A program made the translations under genes and the position numbers. Under the pieces are notes generated by a model. The model did not search any database. It was not told where the DNA came from and worked only from the letters and a program-made list of their open reading frames with translations. A DNA stretch of 64,000 nt from FEB-25 sp963726315 (GTDB lineage Bacteria; Chloroflexota; Anaerolineae; Anaerolineales; UBA4823). The stretch's first letter is position 1; each line of letters begins with the position of its first letter. The stretch covers positions 62,001-126,000 of the forward strand of contig CAVSBZ010000002.1 in NCBI GenBank assembly GCA_963726315.1. Reading direction: 5' to 3'. Below are positions 59,189-64,000 of the stretch, piece after piece.

Positions 59189-60703
59189 TCACGCGTCGTA
59201 CACCCGGATGGCAGCCGTACCTTCCAGTGGGCAGTGTTGCTCGCAGATCCCGCAGCCGATGCACACATCCCGCAGCATGCTTGGGCGCTTCACCGTGCTG
59301 GTCTGTCCACTCGAGTCGATCACCTCGGCCTCTTCCAGGCGGATCGATTTCTGCGGCGTGGGGCACATCTCCTCACACACGATGCACCAAACTCCACTCG
59401 CCCACGGCAGGCAGCGGTTCCGGTCGATGCTGGCTTTGCCAATCACTGCCTGGCGTTTTTCTTTCAGCGTGAGCAGCGGGATGGCACCGCTTGGGCATAC
59501 CTGCCCGCAGGCGGTGCAACCGTAATCGCAGTATCCCACCCGCGGCACCACCAGCGGCGTCCAGATACCTGCCAGCCCGGCTTCGCTGAATGCAGGTTGT
59601 AGGGCTGTGGTGGGGCAGATTTTCATGCACTGTGAACAGCGTAAACAAGTGGAGAGGAATGCATTTTCATCTGTGACGCCTGGTGGGCGGATGCGCCACG
59701 GGTTTTCCTGTTGCAGGCGCAGATCGGTGCTTAGGAGCAACATCCCGGCAGCTCCGGTTGCCAGCGCTCCTAATGCTTGCCGCCGGGAAAGGTCGAATTC
59801 CTGTTTGGGGGCAGGTTTCAGTGAAAATCCGAAGCGGATGTCAGCCGGCTTGCAGTTGGCCATGCAATCTAGGCATACGGTGCATTCGGATGGCATGATG
59901 TGGAAATTTGCCGGCGTCGTATCGACTGCTCCAGGTTTGCACACGATGGCGCAGCGCGTGCACTCCGTGCATGCCTTCCCGATCACCGGGCGGAACAGGG
60001 AGAATTTGGAAAGCAACCCCAGCAGCGCACCCAAAGGGCACAGGTAGCGGCACCAGAAGCGGTGCGCCAGGAGATTTAATGAGATGATTCCGAAGAACAG
60101 TGCAGCGATAGCCACATTTTGGGCGAAAGCAGGCTGTTCGACCGGCAGGATACCTCCCCGCACCACTCCCTCGAACGCATCCAACGCCGGAGACAGGAAG
60201 TTTACTTTATACAAAACCGTTTCTGCTGCAGTCACCGCATAGAAAATGCCTGGCAGGATGGCTGTGGTTAGCGTCCGGGTGAAGATGGCAATCGGGTCCA
60301 GTATCAGCAGGGTCAGCCCGCCGAATAAGGCGGTTGCCAAGATGATTGCCAACAAGATGTATTTCACCAATCTCCAACGGGGGGAAATCGATGCCGCGCG
60401 AATGCGTGCTTTCTTGAATGAAACCCATTCCAGCAGGCTGCCCAAGGGGCAGATCCAACCGCACCATACCCGTCCTATGATGAAGGTCAGCCCTACCGTG
60501 ACCAGTGCCAAACCCAGCTTGGGGATCCACTGGCGGCTGGCGATCATTGCACCGGCAGCTGAAAGGGGGTTCAGGCGGAAGAAGATGTCAGACAACACCG
60601 GGGCAGCCCTTTGCTGCACTACGGCGAAGATCAAGTAGATATAGAAGGCGAAAAAGAGGATTTGGACGGTTTGTCGAACTCGCCGCCAGCTTGCCCAGCT
60701 CAT
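59189..60703 (-). CDS. Polyferredoxin membrane protein (NapH/NosR-like)
   Basis: A 504-residue integral-membrane iron-sulfur protein. About five membrane helices carry the NapH/NosR-type motifs RVWCGWICPLG (Cys81/Cys85) and RFWCRYLCPLG (Cys218/Cys222). Then come two 4Fe-4S clusters (Cys245/248/251/255 and Cys274/277/280/284), a twin-Arg-like segment SRRQALGALATGAAGMLLL (~307-325), and a further ferredoxin part with CLRCSQCMKICP (Cys353-363), CDYGCTACGQVCPSG and CIGCGICEQHCP. It should pass electrons through the membrane to a partner. It overlaps the DUF362 gene by 4 bases, so the two are a unit. Confidence 0.88.
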   Translation of the reverse strand: MSWASWRRVRQTVQILFFAFYIYLIFAVVQQRAAPVLSDIFFRLNPLSAAGAMIASRQWIPKLGLALVTVGLTFIIGRVWCGWICPLGSLLEWVSFKKARIRAASISPRWRLVKYILLAIILATALFGGLTLLILDPIAIFTRTLTTAILPGIFYAVTAAETVLYKVNFLSPALDAFEGVVRGGILPVEQPAFAQNVAIAALFFGIISLNLLAHRFWCRYLCPLGALLGLLSKFSLFRPVIGKACTECTRCAIVCKPGAVDTTPANFHIMPSECTVCLDCMANCKPADIRFGFSLKPAPKQEFDLSRRQALGALATGAAGMLLLSTDLRLQQENPWRIRPPGVTDENAFLSTCLRCSQCMKICPTTALQPAFSEAGLAGIWTPLVVPRVGYCDYGCTACGQVCPSGAIPLLTLKEKRQAVIGKASIDRNRCLPWASGVWCIVCEEMCPTPQKSIRLEEAEVIDSSGQTSTVKRPSMLRDVCIGCGICEQHCPLEGTAAIRVYDA

Positions 60704-61761
60704 CCCAGGTTGATCTCCCTGATGTCGATGCTCGCCAGGTCTAATGTGCCCAGTCCCATGTCCGCGCTAGCCTGGATGTAGCCAATATCCGCCCCGGTCA
60801 ATCCAAACAGCGTCGCAGCATAAGCATCTGCTGCCACGATGTCGCGGCTGGCGATAACGGTGTCGGTCTGTTTAACGTCCGCCAGGTCACCTCCGGTTGG
60901 TCCATGTTTGACCAGGATACGCACCGCATCGACCACGGTAAGATCAGGTCGCACGAGGCTGGTCAGGTCAGCAATCCGCTGGCTCAGGTCGTCATGCATC
61001 ATGTTGCGATTCATAACCAGCCCCATCAGGTTCTTTTCACCCAACGTCAGCTTGGTTGACCCGTGGTCTTTGGCGATTGGAACGTTGATCAGCACATCGG
61101 TCTCCAGGATATCGCGGAAAATATAAGTTCTGGTCATGCTCTTGGCCTCGGGGATATCCACCTGGACGTACTTGGGATAGCTCATGATGGTCATCTCGCC
61201 ACCTGCAGCCTCGACAGCCGCCTTGATGCCCGATATTTCGTACGCCGAGGCAGCTGTACCGCCGAAGGGGTAATCCATCACCCGCACGCGTTTCGCACCG
61301 GCATCCAGGCACATGGTGACGAGCGTTGCCACCACGGTGGGATTGGTGGTGGCGGCGTATTCGGGTGGGTGGTAATCGACACATATATTGGGCTTGATGA
61401 TCACGTCAGAGCCCTCCTTGACGAAGCTGGTCATTCCACCCAGTGCTTCGATGGCAGCATAGGTGATCGCTTCGGGGCTGGGTCCGCGTGCTACTGCCAG
61501 GTAAGCAGGGCTGGTGGTGGGGGATGGCTCGGGGCTGGATGTAGGTGTGTGAGAGGGGCTGGTCGGGGCAGCTGCAATATCGCTGGTTGACCTGGGTAGT
61601 GCGGTTGGCTCAACCGCAGGAGTATCCGCCTCCGTTGGGGCAGGTGTGCTCTCACCGGGGCTGCAACTTGCCAGGGCAGCACCAGCCGCAATGGTGGCGC
61701 TCAACTTGATGAACGTCCGGCGAGAAATGAGTTGTCGGCGTTTTATGGGTCGTCTCCTCAC
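60700..61761 (-). CDS. DUF362 protein with a Tat-like lipoprotein signal
   Basis: A 353-residue (from GTG 61761) exported protein. The N-terminus has a twin-Arg-like SRRTFIKLSATIAAGAALASC with Cys33 in lipobox position, then a Thr/Pro/Ser linker (~35-85). The DUF362 domain follows, with VIIKPNICVDYHPPEYAATTNPTVV, VRVMDYPFGG, INVPIAKDHGSTKLTLGEKNLMGLV and VVDAVRIL. DUF362 proteins are often linked to ferredoxins, and here the polyferredoxin start overlaps the stop by 4 bases. The ATG at 61845 is unlikely; AGGAG sits 6 bases before an ATA in frame, so an ATA start is possible; GTG 61761 is the nearest canonical codon. Confidence 0.83.
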   Translation of the reverse strand: MRRRPIKRRQLISRRTFIKLSATIAAGAALASCSPGESTPAPTEADTPAVEPTALPRSTSDIAAAPTSPSHTPTSSPEPSPTTSPAYLAVARGPSPEAITYAAIEALGGMTSFVKEGSDVIIKPNICVDYHPPEYAATTNPTVVATLVTMCLDAGAKRVRVMDYPFGGTAASAYEISGIKAAVEAAGGEMTIMSYPKYVQVDIPEAKSMTRTYIFRDILETDVLINVPIAKDHGSTKLTLGEKNLMGLVMNRNMMHDDLSQRIADLTSLVRPDLTVVDAVRILVKHGPTGGDLADVKQTDTVIASRDIVAADAYAATLFGLTGADIGYIQASADMGLGTLDLASIDIREINLG

Positions 61762-61862
61762 AAGATACCGTTCACGAACTACCAGTAACAACCACGCGTT
61801 ATGTATTATAAACGGGTTTCCGCATCCCTTGGACCTAGGAGGCATTGATAATTAAATGAGTA

Positions 61863-61952
61863 AAACTATGATTTATTTGATTAATTGATTTCTCTGATTA
61901 AAATACAAATAATCATAGTCCATCATATAATCAATCTAATATAGTTCTTGAC
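61863..61952. repeat. Left repeat of the GxxExxY locus
   Basis: An inverted form (AAACTATGATTTATTTGATT, 61863-61882) faces the direct 43-bp motif beginning AATCATAGTCCATCA (61911-61952). This direct motif matches those at 62424, 63208 and 63339. It ends 12 bases before the GxxExxY start codon. Confidence 0.7.
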
Positions 61953-61964
61953 GGGAAAAACAAA

Positions 61965-62420
61965 TTGAAAAACATTGTCAACACGCAATATCCTCATTCA
62001 CAATTGACCGGAAAAATTATCGGTTGTGCCATGGAAGTACATAAAATATTGGGCAATGGCTTTCAAGAACTCATCTACCAACGTGCTTTGGCGATAGAGA
62101 TGACGCAGCAAGGATTGGCATTCAGCCGCGAGCACGAAACGAAGATATTTTATAAGGATGTTAATATCGGCACCCGTCGCGTTGATTTTTTTGTCGAAGA
62201 TAAAGTCATGGTGGAAATTAAAGCCCAGTTAAAATTGGAAGATGTCCATTTGGCTCAAGCGATAAACTACCTCGAAGCTTATGGGTTGCAAGTCGGTTTG
62301 CTCATAAATTTTGGAGCGCGTAGTCTGGATTTCAAACGACTAATGAAAACACCGCGAGATCGGGTCAGCCTGATCAAAAGTCAAGACTATGATTTAATGA
62401 GTGCTGTGATCAGACAGTGA
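61965..62420 (+). CDS. GxxExxY protein (PD-(D/E)XK nuclease-fold family)
   Basis: A 151-residue protein. The name motif is G32-F-Q-E35-L-I-Y38. The nuclease-fold residues are Asp74 (RRVDFFVEDK), Glu84 and Lys86 (VMVEIKAQ), with Gln98-type helix residues in HLAQAINYLEAYG. GxxExxY proteins are small, widespread and uncharacterised; a nuclease-related activity is inferred from fold. The start is a TTG at 61965, with no strong Shine-Dalgarno; other starts inside would remove the motif. The base composition is AT-richer than most neighbouring genes. Copies of a ~43-bp motif lie on both sides, 12 bases before and 3 bases after the gene. Confidence 0.86.
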   Translation: MKNIVNTQYPHSQLTGKIIGCAMEVHKILGNGFQELIYQRALAIEMTQQGLAFSREHETKIFYKDVNIGTRRVDFFVEDKVMVEIKAQLKLEDVHLAQAINYLEAYGLQVGLLINFGARSLDFKRLMKTPRDRVSLIKSQDYDLMSAVIRQ

Positions 62421-62423
62421 TCA

Positions 62424-62466
62424 AATCATAGTCCATCATAAAATCATTTTAATCATAGTTCGAGAC
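62424..62466. repeat. Right copy of the 43-bp GxxExxY-associated motif
   Basis: Begins AATCATAGTCCATCATAAAA and ends AATCATAGTTCGAGAC. It starts 3 bases after the GxxExxY stop and lies directly upstream of the YigZ-family gene. Confidence 0.85.
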
Positions 62467-62474
62467 TATTCCCC

Positions 62475-63113
62475 ATGCACCCGTACCCCGTCCCTGCCCA
62501 CGAGATCCGACGCGAGCTCACCGTATCAAACTCGCGCTTCATCTCCACCCTCATCCCGGTCTTCTCGGTGGATGAAGCCAAAGCCTTCATCCATCGCATC
62601 AAGGCTGAGTTCCCCGATGCCTCCCACAATGTACCCGTCTACCTGATCGGGCATGGCGATTCGGAAACCGCCCACTGCTCAGATGCCGGCGAGCCATCCG
62701 GAACTGCCGGACGACCTGCCCTGGCGGTACTGCGCGGTAGCGGATTAGGGGATGTTGCCGTGGTGGTCACGCGCTATTTTGGTGGTACCAAACTGGGCAC
62801 GGGCGGACTGGTACGCGCCTATTCAGATGCGGTGAGAATTGTGGTAGAGGCGGTTCCGCGGGCTGAAAAGGTTCAGACCCATACCATCATGCTGGTAATT
62901 CCTTACACCTACCTTGAGCGCGTGCGCCTGCTGGTGGCATCACAATCCGGCATGGTGCTTGACGAGGAATTTACTGCAGATATCACCCTGACTGCCCAGC
63001 TGCGAGTGGAGAACCTACCAGCTTTTCAAGCCTCACTGAGTGATCTCACCAAAGGCAAGGTGAAGGCGGAAGTGATCAAGACAAAGGAAATTTTAATGCC
63101 TATTTCCCAGTAG
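62475..63113 (+). CDS. YigZ/IMPACT family protein
   Basis: A 212-residue cytoplasmic protein of the YigZ/UPF0029 (IMPACT) family. The N-terminal domain has the family run SRFISTLIPVFSVDEAKAFI, HCSDAGEPSGTAGRPALAVL and VVVTRYFGGTKLGTGGLVRAYSDAV. The C-terminal ~75 residues are the DUF1949-type domain (LVIPYTYLERVRLLV). It is an RNA/translation-associated family without a firm bacterial function. The ATG at 62475 begins 9 bases after the 43-bp motif and has no clear Shine-Dalgarno. Confidence 0.9.
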   Translation: MHPYPVPAHEIRRELTVSNSRFISTLIPVFSVDEAKAFIHRIKAEFPDASHNVPVYLIGHGDSETAHCSDAGEPSGTAGRPALAVLRGSGLGDVAVVVTRYFGGTKLGTGGLVRAYSDAVRIVVEAVPRAEKVQTHTIMLVIPYTYLERVRLLVASQSGMVLDEEFTADITLTAQLRVENLPAFQASLSDLTKGKVKAEVIKTKEILMPISQ

Positions 63114-63207
63114 ACTGGACATTGAGCATTTTTTATCCGGTATTCCGTTATTTCATCCGTTGACCAAGCCTGAGCTGCAACTTCTATATTTCCATCTATG
63201 AGCTTGT

Positions 63208-63407
63208 AATCATAGTCCATCAAATAATCATTTCAATCATAGTGCAAGACGTTTTACCCTACAACATCATCAGCACACCCCGTGTTTTTGTAAGGACACG
63301 ATATATCGTGCCCCTACTCCTTAAAGATAAACGCTTCAAATCATAGTCCATCAACTAATCATTTCAATCATAGTGCAAGACGTTTTACCCTACAACATCA
63401 TCAGCAC
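63208..63407. repeat. 69-bp direct repeat containing the 43-bp motif and a duplicated gene end
   Basis: 63208-63276 and 63339-63407 are nearly identical. Each has the 43-bp motif (AATCATAGTCCATCAAATAA... / ...CTAATC), followed by GTTTTACCCTACAACATCAT and CAGCAC. In the right-hand copy the last part is the real 3' end of the DUF493 gene (minus strand). In the left copy it is a free duplicate of its final codons. The intervening 62 bases include a palindrome. Confidence 0.88.
63290..63317. repeat. Palindromic repeat GTAAGGACACGATA / TATCGTGCCCCTAC
   Basis: A 28-bp near-perfect palindrome almost the same as the one at 5715-5744, located between the two copies of the 69-bp direct repeat. Confidence 0.75.
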
Positions 63408-63635
63408 CCGCTTGTGGGCACTAAGCTCACGGTAAATATTATCCAGCTGCTCCTGGTTTTCAGCGTTGATCCGCACGGTGATCGAAACAAACTTGCCATT
63501 CCGGCTCAAATGCCTGCTCATCCCGTCTTCAGTAGCCACAGCCGCATATTTCTGGATGATCTCTACCACCAGGCTCTCGAAATCATCCTCGTTTGCCCCC
63601 ATCACCTTAACGGGAAATACGCGCGGGAAATCCAT
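63390..63635 (-). CDS. DUF493 (YbeD-like) family protein
   Basis: An 81-residue protein with the ferredoxin-like DUF493 pattern: FPRVFPVKVMGANEDDFESLVVEIIQ, SRNGKFVSITVRINAENQEQLDNIYRELSAHKRVLMML. Bacterial homologues such as YbeD are small cytoplasmic proteins of regulatory or lipoate-related context, with no settled function. The last codons lie within a direct repeat (63208-63407). The ATG at 63635 has no strong Shine-Dalgarno. Confidence 0.87.
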   Translation of the reverse strand: MDFPRVFPVKVMGANEDDFESLVVEIIQKYAAVATEDGMSRHLSRNGKFVSITVRINAENQEQLDNIYRELSAHKRVLMML

Positions 63636-63675
63636 GCTCTAGTCTGCCCAATATAAAAATTATATTAAATTATAC

Positions 63676-64000
63676 CTAAGGATTGACCGTCCCGTCCCAG
63701 CCTGCCAGACGGGCTGAGAGCCACCATAATGCCTGCCCTTTCAGGTAGCAGTTTAATGAGTGGCTGTGGGCGCAGCTGATTTCCGGGGCGGGGCAGGCAC
63801 CTGGGTGAGTATCGCACCAGCTCTGGCACCACGGGCAGGCGTCGGTTGGGTTGGGGTACTGCGTTCCATCTGGAAGCCAGCTTTCGATATCGGCGAAGTC
63901 ATACAAGACTTTACTATTCGCCAACACATAATCACGCACCATGTTGTTGTTGCGGTTCAAGACAGAGTCGCCGGTTGTGCCGTCTGTGTGACCGGTCATA
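63676..64000 (-). CDS. Cys/Trp-rich unknown protein, 5' end outside the window
   Basis: The 3' end of a minus-strand gene that continues beyond the window edge; the ATG at 63999 is probably internal. At least 107 residues are visible: MTGHTDGTT, then NNNMVRDYVLANSKVLYDFADIESW, then a tail unusually rich in Cys and Trp (ACPWCQSWCDTHPGACPAP, CAHSHSLNCYLKGQALWWLSARLAGW). The Cys number suggests a secreted, disulfide-bonded or metal-binding domain. I do not recognise the family from this part. Confidence 0.6.
   Translation of the reverse strand, partial: MTGHTDGTTGDSVLNRNNNMVRDYVLANSKVLYDFADIESWLPDGTQYPNPTDACPWCQSWCDTHPGACPAPEISCAHSHSLNCYLKGQALWWLSARLAGWDGTVNP

Noticed and set aside
1..64000. 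tRNA, rRNA and insertion-sequence transposase genes
   Set aside because: Looked for by eye on both strands; no cloverleaf with conserved GTTCGA-type arms, no rRNA core, and no DDE or tyrosine transposase was recognised. A covariance-model scan could still find a missed tRNA.

Overview
The window looks like a chromosomal segment of an Anaerolineae-type member of the Chloroflexota. This is inference from gene content: many lipoproteins and membrane-anchored proteins with Pro/Thr-rich linkers, a DUF951 protein beside a diacylglycerol-glycosyltransferase-like gene, a T-box upstream of serS, a site-2 protease/HD pair, CdaA-YbbR-Der, and dispersed short repeats of the TGTCATTGCG...GAAGCAATCT kind. 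No rRNA, tRNA, CRISPR array, prophage or complete insertion sequence was recognised. Gene density is high and most genes lie in short co-directional operons.

Layout. 1-3.3 kb (+): 3' part of a VanW-family gene, a repeat-filled gap, a Trm112-like protein and a HEAT-repeat protein. 3.3-5.5 kb (-): DUF456 membrane protein and serS, which is read from a consensus promoter through a T-box leader and a 12-bp minisatellite. 5.8-7.6 kb: divergent ArsR-type repressor and arsM arsenite methyltransferase, both with good sigma-70-like promoters. 7.6-9.5 kb: repeat clusters around a DUF2807 lipoprotein. 9.5-13.9 kb (-): SIS-type sugar-phosphate isomerase, rsmI, an NBR1-Ig-like protein, a glycosyltransferase and DUF951. 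14.0-17.4 kb (+): site-2 protease, HD protein, prephenate-dehydrogenase-like protein and Kbl-type aminotransferase. 17.5-22.6 kb (-): small Cys protein and a MoxR / transglutaminase / DUF58 operon. 22.7-29.0 kb (-): complete oligopeptide ABC transporter, oppABCDF. 29.4-31 kb: orphan membrane protein and an SH3 lipoprotein. 31.2-38.3 kb (+): coaE fusion, cdaA, ybbR-like, der, signal peptidase I, deoC, a zinc-finger protein and an unknown protein. 38.4-44.7 kb (-): NUDIX hydrolase, LysM lipoprotein, ATC-hydrolase-like protein, SprT-like protease, HerA-like ATPase and phospholipase-D-like lipoprotein. 45.0-52.3 kb (+): NarL/LiaS-type two-component system followed by two paralogous ABC export modules. 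52.8-55.5 kb (+): two membrane proteins that share a C-terminal helix-hairpin-helix (DUF4332-like) module. 55.7-61.8 kb (-): VOC protein, 7-TM protein, MerR-like regulator, a frameshifted lipoprotein, and a membrane ferredoxin with a DUF362 protein. 62.0-64.0 kb: GxxExxY nuclease-fold gene bracketed by a ~43-bp motif, YigZ, DUF493 and the 3' part of a Cys-rich unknown gene.

How the genes work together. Three envelope themes recur: cell-surface lipoproteins, envelope and turgor signalling (CdaA/YbbR, two-component system plus ABC exporters, MoxR/transglutaminase), and peptide uptake (Opp). The most unusual part is the right end. There the 43-bp motif AATCATAGTCCATCA...AATCATAGT occurs once on each side of the GxxExxY gene and twice more within 1 kb, once next to a duplicated 3' end of the DUF493 gene. 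I read this as a possible small, undescribed nuclease-associated repeat system. Other points of note are the minisatellite between the serS T-box terminator and its ribosome binding site, the OppC with a large extracytoplasmic insert, the CoaE with an extra C-terminal domain, and the HerA-like ATPase / PLD lipoprotein pair.
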